From Isosphaeraceae bacterium EP7 (GTDB lineage: Bacteria > Planctomycetota > Planctomycetia > Isosphaerales > Isosphaeraceae): a stretch of DNA of 64,000 nt. Shown in pieces: positions 24,021-34,100 of this stretch (position 1 is its first letter; every line of letters starts with the position of its first letter). A program made the position numbers and the translations under genes. The stretch is from contig CP151667.1 in NCBI GenBank assembly GCA_038400315.1, forward strand, positions 2,739,174 to 2,803,173, written 5' to 3'. The notes below the pieces were generated by a model that saw only the letters and a list, made by a program, of their open reading frames with translations, did not search any database and was not told the origin of the DNA.

Positions 24021-27000
24021 CGAGCCTCAGCCTCCAGCAAGCCCGCCGTGAATCGGCCCATCTGGTAGATCAGGCGGCCGTCGACCCCGAGGAGTCCGTC
24101 GGCCACCAGCAAGTGGCGTTGGTCGTCGACCTCGATGACCGTCGCCTCGGTCGTCATCAGGGTGTCGCCCGGCACGACCTGGCCGCGGTAGACCCAGCGA
24201 TGGGCCTCGGCAGGGCCGGCCGACAGGAAGACCGTCGACGGGTCGACGCCCCAGCGTTCCGCAGCCATCAGTTTAAGGAGTTGCAGGAACGATTCCAAAC
24301 CCAATGACCCGGGGACCACCGGGTCCTGGTGGAAATGGGCCTTGAAAAACCAGGCCGAGGGGTCCACCGGCTTCTTCCCGCGGATGTAGCCCAGTCCGGC
24401 CGGGCCGCCATCGGCGATCAGGTGCTCGACCCGGTCGATCATCCGCCACCGATCATCGGGGAAGGGGGCCTCGCGCGGATAGTCGAACGACTTCGATCGG
24501 GCCAGTTCGGCCTCGGTGGGCTGGTAGAAACTCGCCTCGCGGAAGCCGACCTGGTTGGCCAGGGCCTGCTTGGCGAAGAACCCGAAGTAGGTGTCGCCTT
24601 CGTAAACGACCTCGCCGCCGGAGGTCGTCATCCGATAATCGTAGTGCTGGATGATCATCCCGCCCGAGCTGGAAACCTTGGTCAGCGTGACCTCGGTCGT
24701 CATCGTGCCGACGTGCGGGGTCACCTCGATGAGCTGGCGGGCCTGGCCGCCGAGGTTGCGGAACGAGAGGTCGACGTCGCTGGTGAGCGCCGACCCGACG
24801 TAGGCGGCCAGCCAGCCGCAGGGCTGGAGCGCGGCCTCAAGCAGCACGCAGAAGGGCATCAGCGGCTGGCGGTCGGCCGAGAAGTACCAGGCGTCGGCGG
24901 GGACGTCGTACTCGGCTGTGGCCCCGGCGCCGGCGACCATCGCCCAGGGTTCCCCCTTGGTCGAGATCACGCGGTCGAGGAACTGGTAGGGTGGACCCGG
25001 AAGCCGGGCGATGACGCGGCCCTCGTCGAAGATGCGGTAAGGGGCGCCGAAGGCCTCGGAGGGATTGCCGATGGCGAAAGCCCGGATGCTCGCGGCGTCG
25101 TAAACGGGTGGCTGGGGGCTGGCTTCGGGCGTGACGACGAACTCGGGGCTGGCCTGTCGGCCGGCCCAGGTCGCTTGCAGGGTTTCGAGCGTCAGGCCCT
25201 CGAACCGCAGCGACATGTCGGTGATCTCGACGATCGGCTTGCCGTCGGCGTACATCAGGGCGTCGACGATGGCGTAGGGCTCGGGGCCGTAGCCAAGCTC
25301 CTTGATGGAGACCTCGTAGGTGACCATCCGGGTCGACTCGATGACCTGGCCCCGGCACTTCAGGCGGCTGGCGATGCCCGGGACGGGCCCGCACGTCACC
25401 GCGTCGTGCTCGCCGACCCAACCCATGCGGGCCAGGTAGATGCGCAAGGTGTGCAGGCAGCACTCGAACATGAGCGTGCCGGGCATCACGCGGTCGTCGA
25501 CGAAGTGGCAGGTCATGAACCAGTCGTCGGCGTGGATGTCGGCCTCGCCGCGGATCAGGCCAAGTCCGTAGGTGCCGCCGGCCGGGTCGATGCGCTCGAC
25601 CCGGTGGACCAGGGTCATCGGCCCGCCCGGCAGGCGCTGGGGCTCGGCCAGGGGGAGCCCGTCGAAGGCGGGACCGAACGCGGCGGCCAGGTTGCCCAGC
25701 CGGAGCGCCTCGACGCGGTCGGCGTCCAGTTGCTCCAGGGCCATCGGCACCAGCGGAGGCACGGTGCCGCCCCGGCCGTCGGCGCGGGTCTTCGCTTCGA
25801 GGGTGGACCGGACGATCCCTTTGCCGGCGGCCAGGGCCTCGGCGGTGAAGAAGCCGGCGCAGCCTTCCTGCATGCTGAGCAGCGGCTGTCCCCCGACAGT
25901 CGCCTCGAACCGGAACCGGAACAGCCAGGTGTCGGCCTGGCGGAAGAAGCCGTCGACGTGGATGTCGTAGTGGATCACCTCGCCGACGCCCGGCAACGGG
26001 CGGTGGAACGTGACCACGGCGTCCAGCAGCCGGTAGACGGCCAACCCTTCGGTGATGAAGTCGATGCCCAGGAAGCCCGACAGGAACAGGTCGGCCTGGC
26101 CGGCTTCCACGGCGATGCAGGTCGGAATCCGGCCGCCGTCCAGATACCACATCCCGGGGTGGATGTCGTGCTCGGTGACGACCCGTCCCGAGGTCATCGA
26201 CCGCGGCTCGCCGTCGATCTCGAGGATCCGGTCGACCAGCATCAGGGGTTCATCGGGGAGCCTGACGCGAGTCGGAAAAGCGTCGACCTCGGCAAAGTCG
26301 GGGCCGAGCACGTCGCCGATCCGGCCGATCGCATAGGCCAGGCATTGCGCCCGGTCGAGCGCCCGGGGGACCTGGCCCGTGGCGATGTCGAGCGGAGCGG
26401 GTGAGGTGACGACCCTTGTGACGGCTTCCGATTCGTCCTCTAGATCCGGGTAGGCGGGCAGGCTCGCGGCGGCGGGATTTCCGGCGAGGGCGTCGATGAG
26501 GGTCATCTGGAAGGCGATCTGGTCGGCCATCGTGCGGGCCAGGTCGCCCGAGGCCCGGAGGTAGGCGGCATGGGCTTCGCCGCGTGCGGCCTCCGCGGCG
26601 AAGAAGGGCTGGCCAACGACCGAGTCGTCGAAAGTCGGCATGATCGCGGGCTCGGTCCAACGGTACGACGGGACGGCCGGGCTCGGGCTCTGTCCGTTGC
26701 GATGCTGGGGAGGTGCGTCGGTGGCCATGTCGGGCAGCTCTCGGGGCGGCGTCTGTTCCGCGTAGGCGGGCGTCGGCTTGAAATCGACGGTCTCGGGGAG
26801 CGAGGCCGCCAGGGGCCTCGGCTCGGCCGGCTTCGGGCGGGCCGTGGGCGGTTGCGGCGGGAGGCCCACCGTTGAGCGGAGGCCGGGTACCTTCGCTTCG
26901 ACATGGGCCGCGTCGCCGTTTTCACGCGTCGCTGAGGCGGGAACGACCGACGCCGTCTCGATCCCGCGACCCTGCGCCAGGCCCTCGGGCGGGTCGAACG

Positions 27001-30000
27001 GGGCCCCGCCGATCGCGACCTGGATCGTCCGGCCCGGCTTGGCTTCGTTTTCGGGGGTCGTCTCGGTCGAACCATAGAGCGAGGTCAGGTCGAGCGGAAC
27101 GCGCTCGGCGATGAGGTGGGCGAGGCCTTCGAGCAGGGTGGCGACGGCGTCGTGGCCGGCGACGGCAAGGGGGCGGGCCATGTGGGGAAGGTCGCCCAGG
27201 ATCTCGCCGATCATCCGGCTGCACGACGAGCCGGGGCCGATCTCGACGAAGACGCGATGGCCGTCGTCGTAGGCGCGGCGGATCATCGCCGGGTAGTCGA
27301 ACCCGCGCAGGGCGTGCTCGGTGATGGCGTCGGCGGCCGAGTCGCGGTCGGGGATGTAGGGCTCACCGGCGGCGCTGATGTAGAAGGTGACGCCCGGCGG
27401 CGGGGTCGTCTCCAGCAAGTGCAAGGCGCGATAGGCGTCCTGGACGGGCGCGAGCAGCCCGCAGTGCACGGTGCTGACGGCCGAGAGCAGGACGAAGGGG
27501 CCGCCGACGCGTGCGATCACCTCGCCGACGGCCCGGCGCTGGCCGCCGATGACGGTCTCGCGCGGCGTGTTGGCGATCAGGCGGTAGACCCGAGGGATGC
27601 CGACGATCGCGGCGTCGACGGCCTCGGCCGGCTTGGGGATCACGCCGGCGACCCAGTCGACCGGCTCGTCGGGGCGCAGGTTCCAGACCAGGCGAGCGGC
27701 GTTGCAGGGGCCTGCCAGGTCGTCGCGGAAGAGGCTCGACTCGCGCAGCCGCCGCCAGATCAGGTCGCGACCGGTCCAGGCATGGGTGGCGAAGAGGCCG
27801 GCGGTCTCGCCCAGGCTATAACCGACGACCGCGTCGGGCCTCAGCAGCGGGGCGATCAGGTCGGCCACCATCGCGCCGAAGGAGACCTGGCCGAGGATCG
27901 GGGCCCGGTGGTCGTCGAACTGCGGGGGGATCGCGTCGGCCCAGAAGAGGTCGGGCGCGAACTGGCCTTTGAGGTGCACGCTGCCGGCATCCTGGCCGCG
28001 CAGGGCCTCGGGCCAGTGCGCCGCCAGGTCGCGGCCCATGCCGGCGAAGTGGCTGCCCGAGCCCGGGAAGACGAACGCGACCTTCGAGCCGCCCAGCGGG
28101 TTGGCGGGGTCCGAGGCGACGAAGACGCGGCGGCCGGCGCGGTCGCGAGATGACGGGGCAACCGTCCCCTTGTCGACCGACGCGACGGATCGGGCCAGGT
28201 CGGCGGCGTCGGCCGCCACGATCGCCACGCCCAGCGTGCGGGCCGGGTCGTTGGGGTGCATCCCCCACCAGCGGCGCGCCAGGGCCTCGATGGGTTCGTT
28301 TTGCCGGGTATCGGCCAGGGCGTAAAGCTCGTCGAGCCGGGCGCAGAGGGTCTGAGGATCGTCGGCCTCGACGGCGAAGAGGCCGAACGGGCGATCGCCC
28401 AGGGGCTGCGGGCTGGGGGCGGCCCGATTCGGCCCTTCATAGCCTTCCAGGATCGCGTGCAGGCTGGTGCCGTCGGTCCCGGTCGCGGCCACCGCCCCGC
28501 GGCGAGGGCCGTCGGCGCGGTCGCGGAGCCAGAACTGAGGGGCCGGCGAGGCGGCGGATTGGCCGACCTGGCCGGGAATCATGTCGTGCTGCAACCCGGC
28601 CGCGAGCCGGGCCAAACCAACCAGGCCGGCGGCGGCCCCGGCGTGACCGAGGGTGGCCACGGCGTCGCCCTGCATTCCGTGGAAGAGGACGGGCTCGGCG
28701 TCGGCGCGTTCCAGATAGGCGAGCGCCGTCACGTCGAGGCCGGCATCGGCGCAGGCCAGGGCGAACGAGGTGCGGGCGGCAGCGGCGCCGGGGATGACCT
28801 CCTGAGGCGAGCCGCCGCAGGCGGAACCGACACCCCGGACGACGGCCAGGATCGGGTCGCCGTCGCGCTCGGCGTCGTCCAGCCGCTTGAGGACCAGGGC
28901 CACGCCGCCATCGGCGGGGGTCGTCCGATCGGGGTGCAGGGCTGCGGCGGCGAGGGCGTAGCGGGGGTCGCCGGCGAAGTCGACCGCACCGACGAGGGCC
29001 TCGTCGATCTCGCCTCGGCGCAGCATGCCCGAGGCGACTTCCAGGGCTCGCAGGCCCGAGGTCTCCTCGCTGGAGACGGTGAAGCTAGGGCCGCCGGCGC
29101 GGAACTCGCGGGCGATCCGGCTGGCGACCAGCCCGCCGAGCGCCCCCATCGTTCGATTGGCCGACAGCGGAGGGCCGAAGGCGTCGCGCAGCCGACCCGC
29201 CCAGGCGACCACGCCGGCCTCGTCCAGCCCGAGCCCGAGCTGTTCGTTCCAGCGCCTGGCCTGCGGCAAAAGCCACCACCGCACATGATAGTTCGTCGTA
29301 TTCAGGTCGAGCCCAAGGCCGACGAACACGCCGGTGCGCAGCCTGGGGGTTCCGCGTTGCCAGCCGGCCTCGGCGATGGCCTCGCCCGCCAGGCGCAGCA
29401 GGAGCGACTGCTGCGGCAGCATCTCCTCCAGCTCCAGGGGCGGGATCCGGAAGCGGTCGGCGGGAAGCTCCAGCGTCTCCAGGTAGTAGCCGGCCGGGGC
29501 ATCGGCGATCCCCCACCAGCGTGCGGGCGCGGCGGGGCCGGCCTGCGAGCCGCCGCCGAGGGCCCGCACCCGGAACGCTTGTGTCGTGGCGCAAGGGCCG
29601 ACTTGTGCGGCCAGCGAGACGATGGCCAGCGGCACGCCCGGCTTGACCTTGGGCCTGGGCCGTGGGACGAACGGCCGCGCGGGGGGCCGCCACTCTTCCA
29701 GCAGGATATGAGCGTTGATCCCGCCGAAACCGAACCCGCTGATGGCGGCCCGGCGGGCCCGGCCGGCGGTGCGTTCGGGCCAGTGTGCGGACTCGGCCAG
29801 CACGCGGAACGGGCTCGACGGGTCTTCCAGCGGTTCGAGCGGACTGGCGAAGTTGGCGGTGGGGGGGAGGACGCCGTGCTCGAACGACTGCAAGACCTTC
29901 AGGAGCCCGGCCGACCCGGCGGCGGTGAGTGCGTGGCCGATATTGGATTTGACCGACCCGATGATGCATCGGCCCGGCTTTCCTTTCTCGCCGGCCCAGA

Positions 30001-31006
30001 GCTCGCGCAGGCTGGCCAGCTCGACCGAGTCGCCCAGCGGGGTGCCGGTGGCGTGGCACTCGATCAGGTCGACGTCGCCGGGCGCCCAGCCGGCGTTCTC
30101 ATAGGCGGCCCGCATGGCGCGGAGCTGGCCCTCGGTGCTGGGGGCGAGCAGGCCGCCATCGACATCGTTGGACAGGCCGGAGCCCGCGACCACGGCGTAG
30201 ATCCGATCGCCCGCCGCGACGGCGTCGCCGAGTCGTTTCAGGACGAAGACGCCCGCCCCTTCGCCGACCACCAGGCCGTCGCCGCCTGCGTCGAACGGCC
30301 GGGGGTGGCCGCCCGGGGAGAGGGCCCGCAACTGGGCGAACCCCATCTGGGTGTACAGCGGGTCGGGCCGCGAGACGCCGCCGGTGAGCATGACGTCGGC
30401 GCGGCCCGAGGTCAGCTCGTCGGCCGCCAGCTTGAGCGCGTACAGAGACGACGCGCAGGCGGCATCCAGCGTGTAGGCGGCCCCCTTCAGGCCCAGTGAT
30501 TTCGCCAGCATCCCCGCCGGCAGGCCCGCGGCGAACGCGGCGCGGGGGTCGACATCGGCCTCGGAATCGGCCGGTAGGTCCAGCGATTCGGCGAAGGCGC
30601 GGCCGAGGGTCTGACGGGCCAGGGCCGAGGCGCCCTCGGTGGGCAGGACGATGTGGCCCAGGATCACGCCGACGCGAGTCGGGTCAATGCCGTCGGTCTT
30701 CGCATCCCGCCAGGCGGAGCGGCCGGCGTGCAGGGCCAGCCGCACGGAGACGTCCAGGGGGCCGGCGAACTCGGGGTCGAGGCCCTCGGCGTTCACGAAG
30801 CCGGCGCGGAGGCTGGGGACGCGGTCGGGGGAGACGGGGCGCGGGTCGTGGGCGTCGCCGGGCGCGAGCGCCCAGCGGCCTTCGGGGACCTCGGAGGTGG
30901 CGTCGATGCCCCCCGAGACGATCTCCCAGAACTGCCCGAGGTCGGGGGCGCCCGGGAAGATGGCCCCGACGCCGACGATTGCCACCCGTTCCGCTGCTGC
31001 TGCCAT
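24017..31006 (-). CDS. PUFA-type synthase subunit, fused PfaB/PfaC-like: KS-CLF-AT-double-hotdog DH x2
   Basis: A 2,329-residue iterative type I synthase subunit. Domains in order: ketosynthase (about 5-440) with Cys184 in DAACASSLYAL, His318 in ECHATGTPLGD and His358 in SNIGHALTAAG; a chain-length-factor-like KS (about 460-855) whose active Cys is lost (SSEETSG near 645-651); an acyltransferase (about 975-1330) with PGSGSHFAGMG and Ser1064 in GYSLGETAG; a disordered Pro-rich linker (1330-1450); then four hotdog folds making two double-hotdog dehydratases. In each pair the second hotdog has the catalytic motif: MTCHFVDDRVMPGTLMF (about 1831-1847) and KAHFHQDPVVPGSLGLE (about 2222-2238); the first is degenerate. 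PfaC proteins are KS-CLF-DH-DH and PfaB supplies an AT; here both are on one chain. It starts 135 bases after the PfaA-like gene and overlaps oleA by ATGA. Confidence 0.92.
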   Translation of the reverse strand: MAAAAERVAIVGVGAIFPGAPDLGQFWEIVSGGIDATSEVPEGRWALAPGDAHDPRPVSPDRVPSLRAGFVNAEGLDPEFAGPLDVSVRLALHAGRSAWRDAKTDGIDPTRVGVILGHIVLPTEGASALARQTLGRAFAESLDLPADSEADVDPRAAFAAGLPAGMLAKSLGLKGAAYTLDAACASSLYALKLAADELTSGRADVMLTGGVSRPDPLYTQMGFAQLRALSPGGHPRPFDAGGDGLVVGEGAGVFVLKRLGDAVAAGDRIYAVVAGSGLSNDVDGGLLAPSTEGQLRAMRAAYENAGWAPGDVDLIECHATGTPLGDSVELASLRELWAGEKGKPGRCIIGSVKSNIGHALTAAGSAGLLKVLQSFEHGVLPPTANFASPLEPLEDPSSPFRVLAESAHWPERTAGRARRAAISGFGFGGINAHILLEEWRPPARPFVPRPRPKVKPGVPLAIVSLAAQVGPCATTQAFRVRALGGGSQAGPAAPARWWGIADAPAGYYLETLELPADRFRIPPLELEEMLPQQSLLLRLAGEAIAEAGWQRGTPRLRTGVFVGLGLDLNTTNYHVRWWLLPQARRWNEQLGLGLDEAGVVAWAGRLRDAFGPPLSANRTMGALGGLVASRIAREFRAGGPSFTVSSEETSGLRALEVASGMLRRGEIDEALVGAVDFAGDPRYALAAAALHPDRTTPADGGVALVLKRLDDAERDGDPILAVVRGVGSACGGSPQEVIPGAAAARTSFALACADAGLDVTALAYLERADAEPVLFHGMQGDAVATLGHAGAAAGLVGLARLAAGLQHDMIPGQVGQSAASPAPQFWLRDRADGPRRGAVAATGTDGTSLHAILEGYEGPNRAAPSPQPLGDRPFGLFAVEADDPQTLCARLDELYALADTRQNEPIEALARRWWGMHPNDPARTLGVAIVAADAADLARSVASVDKGTVAPSSRDRAGRRVFVASDPANPLGGSKVAFVFPGSGSHFAGMGRDLAAHWPEALRGQDAGSVHLKGQFAPDLFWADAIPPQFDDHRAPILGQVSFGAMVADLIAPLLRPDAVVGYSLGETAGLFATHAWTGRDLIWRRLRESSLFRDDLAGPCNAARLVWNLRPDEPVDWVAGVIPKPAEAVDAAIVGIPRVYRLIANTPRETVIGGQRRAVGEVIARVGGPFVLLSAVSTVHCGLLAPVQDAYRALHLLETTPPPGVTFYISAAGEPYIPDRDSAADAITEHALRGFDYPAMIRRAYDDGHRVFVEIGPGSSCSRMIGEILGDLPHMARPLAVAGHDAVATLLEGLAHLIAERVPLDLTSLYGSTETTPENEAKPGRTIQVAIGGAPFDPPEGLAQGRGIETASVVPASATRENGDAAHVEAKVPGLRSTVGLPPQPPTARPKPAEPRPLAASLPETVDFKPTPAYAEQTPPRELPDMATDAPPQHRNGQSPSPAVPSYRWTEPAIMPTFDDSVVGQPFFAAEAARGEAHAAYLRASGDLARTMADQIAFQMTLIDALAGNPAAASLPAYPDLEDESEAVTRVVTSPAPLDIATGQVPRALDRAQCLAYAIGRIGDVLGPDFAEVDAFPTRVRLPDEPLMLVDRILEIDGEPRSMTSGRVVTEHDIHPGMWYLDGGRIPTCIAVEAGQADLFLSGFLGIDFITEGLAVYRLLDAVVTFHRPLPGVGEVIHYDIHVDGFFRQADTWLFRFRFEATVGGQPLLSMQEGCAGFFTAEALAAGKGIVRSTLEAKTRADGRGGTVPPLVPMALEQLDADRVEALRLGNLAAAFGPAFDGLPLAEPQRLPGGPMTLVHRVERIDPAGGTYGLGLIRGEADIHADDWFMTCHFVDDRVMPGTLMFECCLHTLRIYLARMGWVGEHDAVTCGPVPGIASRLKCRGQVIESTRMVTYEVSIKELGYGPEPYAIVDALMYADGKPIVEITDMSLRFEGLTLETLQATWAGRQASPEFVVTPEASPQPPVYDAASIRAFAIGNPSEAFGAPYRIFDEGRVIARLPGPPYQFLDRVISTKGEPWAMVAGAGATAEYDVPADAWYFSADRQPLMPFCVLLEAALQPCGWLAAYVGSALTSDVDLSFRNLGGQARQLIEVTPHVGTMTTEVTLTKVSSSGGMIIQHYDYRMTTSGGEVVYEGDTYFGFFAKQALANQVGFREASFYQPTEAELARSKSFDYPREAPFPDDRWRMIDRVEHLIADGGPAGLGYIRGKKPVDPSAWFFKAHFHQDPVVPGSLGLESFLQLLKLMAAERWGVDPSTVFLSAGPAEAHRWVYRGQVVPGDTLMTTEATVIEVDDQRHLLVADGLLGVDGRLIYQMGRFTAGLLEAEAR

Positions 31007-31141
31007 GCTCGACCGTCAATCCTTGGTGCGCGTTGATGCTGGTCCGACGAACAATCGACGCCCGGGAACAAGGTGGGGGACGACGGGGCCGCGTCTCGCC
31101 TCGGAGCCGGCCCCCCGTTTTCCCCGGGGAAGTGGGCCGTT
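31007..31141. other. Spacer between the two large synthase genes
   Basis: 135 bases, no gene. AAGGA lies about 13 bases before the downstream ATG at 31006. No clear terminator or promoter, consistent with one transcript. Confidence 0.5.
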
Positions 31142-34100
31142 CTAGCGGGCGTCGAGCCGCGCGGGGCGGTTCTTGCGGAATGCGTTCTGGAGCGAGGCGT
31201 CGATGACGCACTCGTATCCTTCGATCCGGGCGACCGGCTCGCCGGCGCCGTCGAGGAAGTCGATGTCGGCGGTCGCGCCGTGGGCCGACGACCGGGTGAC
31301 GCGGGCGACAAGGGTCACGCCATCGGGCGGGAACGCCTTGCGGAACTGGCGGTAACGGCCGACCACCGTCGGCAGGCTGGCAGCCCCTCGCAGCTCGTGG
31401 CTCCAGAGGATCATCAGCTGGAAGGCACAGTCCAGGGCCAGGGGGTCGGTCACCCAGGCGGTCCGCAGCGGCTTGTCGAGCCACTCCGAGGGGGCCGGCG
31501 AGGTCGACGACCGGGCCACGGCGCCGGCCTCGTTGCAGGCGTCGATCTGCTGGATCCCTTGCAGCTCGGTGCCGTGGAACAGGACGTCGCGGTAGAGCGT
31601 CCGAGCGGTCCAGGCGGTGGGCTTGCCCGCGGGCAGGGGGCCGGCCGGGCCGGGCAGCGGGGCGCGGTCGCCCAGCACTACCTCGGCGCGGGCGTGCAGC
31701 ACCTCGCGGCCGTCGGCCAGCCTGCCGCGCAGCTCGGTCGGCACGATCGAGAGCCCGTCCTTGCGGATCGCCTTGCCGGCGAGCACACGGACGGTCTCGG
31801 GCCGGTCGTCGCGGAGGATGACCCCCTTCAAGAGCCGGAACTCATCCACCCCATGCAGCCCCAGGCCGGGATGCCGGTGCATGGCCCCCTGGACGAGCCA
31901 TTCCATGACCAGGGCCATCGGCAGGACCGGCCGGCCGTCGAGGACGTGGGCATCCAGGATCGGGATCGCCTGCACGCTCACCGGCCGCTCGAAGACCGCC
32001 GCCATCCCCGCGGCCGTCGCCGGCGCAGGCTCGATGGCCGGCGCCTCGGAGGTCGCGGGCGTGGCCTCGATCTCGGGCCGCAGCGGCGTGGTCGGCGGGG
32101 CCGAGCCGGGCCCCAGGATGACGACCTCGACGGGCCGGGGGGCGGCCGATCGCAGCTCATCCACCAGATAGGCCGACCCTGCTTCGAGCGGGATCAGAGC
32201 GACCCCCTCGGCGGAGAAGACCCCCTTCAAGGCCGGCGTGACCATGCCGCCGTCCCAGGGGCCCCAGTTGGCCGAGACCACGCGGCAGGAGGGGCGACGC
32301 CACTGCTCGACGCGGGCCAGCTTGTTGAGCGACTCATTCGCCGCGGCATACGCGACCTGTCCGGTCCGGCCGAGGCGGGCGGTGGTCGACGAGAAGACGA
32401 CGAGCACCTTCAGGTCGTCGCCCCGGGTCGCATCCAGCAGGGCGTTCAGCCCCTGGACCTTGGTGTCGTAGACGCGGGCGAACTGGTCGTCCGTCTGGTC
32501 GACGATCGCGCGATCGGCCAGGACGCCGGCCCCGTGGATCAAGGCTCGGACGGGGCCGAACCTGGATCGGACGTCGTCCAGGATCGAGGCCACGGCGGCG
32601 GAGTCGCGGACATCGGCCGCGTAGTAGGCCGCCTCCGAGCCGGCTCGGCGGATCCGGTCGAGGTTGGCGGAAACCTCGCGATTGGCCAGGATCGCGCGGA
32701 CCTCCTCGCCCACCTGCCTGAGGTCGGCCTTGCCCTCGGCCCTGGCCAGCATGGCCCGCTTGATGGCGGGCTCGTCGGCCAACCCGGCCAGCCATTCGGG
32801 CTCGGCCTCGGGGGCGGCGCTCCGGCCGATGACCACGATCGTGGGCCGGCAAGCCACGGCAAACGCCAGGGCCACCTCGGCCGTGACGCCTCGAGCACCA
32901 CCCGAGACGACCACCACATCGCCGGCTTCCAGGGGCATCGAGGCCCCGGCCTCGACGGACAGCGGGGCCGCGATCAGGTCGAGGGCCGACCGGCCGGCCG
33001 AGGACAGGCCGACCTCGACGGGTCCGTCCAGCGTCAGCTCGTCGACGATGGCCTCGGCAACCTCGTCGTCCGATCCCAGGTCATGCGCGGCGTCGATCGC
33101 GCGGACGCGGACGTCGGGCCATTCGCGGGCGGCCGTCTTGACCAGGCCGGCGAGCGCCCCGCCACGCCCCGATTCCAGGCCGCCCGGCCCGAACCCGAAG
33201 GCGCCATCGAGATGGCAGACGGAGGCCAGCACGCCGCCGGTCTGGCGGAGCGAGGGGCCGGCCTCACGCATCAGGCGGAATGCATCCTTGATCGCGGCCG
33301 TGTCGTCGTCGGACTCGCCCGCGAGCAAGATCAGGCCCTCGACCTCGCCGACCGACCCGGGGCGGACCAGCCTGGACCGGAGCCCTCGGGCTTCGAGCCG
33401 GCGCACCAGGGAGGCGGCCAGCGGCGAGCCGTCGTCCATCACGCCGAAGTCGGAGCCCGATCGAAGGGACCTCCGTTCGCCGGCGGCGATCCGGGCAACC
33501 GTGGGAAGAAACCGCTCGATCGCGGGGCCCGAGACCGCGACTTCGACCGGCCTGGCAGCCTCGGCGGCGACTGGCGCCGGCGTCTCGTCCGCGGTCGGGC
33601 TGCCGACCAGGAACTCGACGATCTGCTCCAGGGTCCGCAGCGAGCCAACATGCTCCGAGCCGATCGCGGCGGCATCGGGCAGGCGTTCTTGCAGCGCCGA
33701 GAGGATCTCGACGCGCTTGATCGAGTCGATGCCCAGGTCGGCATCAAGCTCCATCGACGGCTCAAGCACGTCGGCCGGATACCCCGTCTTCTCGGCAACC
33801 ACGGCCATCAGGGCCGCTCGAATCGTCGCGGCATGATTCCCCGAAGGTGTGGGGGCCTGGACGGGTGCGGACACCGGGGACGCCGTGGCGGGAAGGGTCG
33901 AGGCGAGATGCTCGACAATCTGGCCCAGGGTCCGCAGCGAGCCGACGTGCTCGGAGCCGATGGCCCCCGCTTCGGGCAGGCGTTCTTGCAGCGCCGAGAG
34001 GATCTCGACGCGCTTGATCGAGTCGATGCCCAGGTCGGCGTCCAGTTCCATCGTCGGCTCAAGAACGTCGACCGGATACCCCGTCTTCTCGGCGACGACC

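Noticed and set aside
24329-26404. A 691-codon plus-strand open frame opposite the dehydratase part of the fused PfaB/C-like gene
   Set aside because: Same reason: low-complexity composition, no start signal, and the minus strand carries catalytic hotdog motifs.
28256-30499. A 747-codon plus-strand open frame opposite the KS-CLF region
   Set aside because: Antisense shadow of conserved KS motifs; Gly/Ala/Arg-rich with no recognisable domain.
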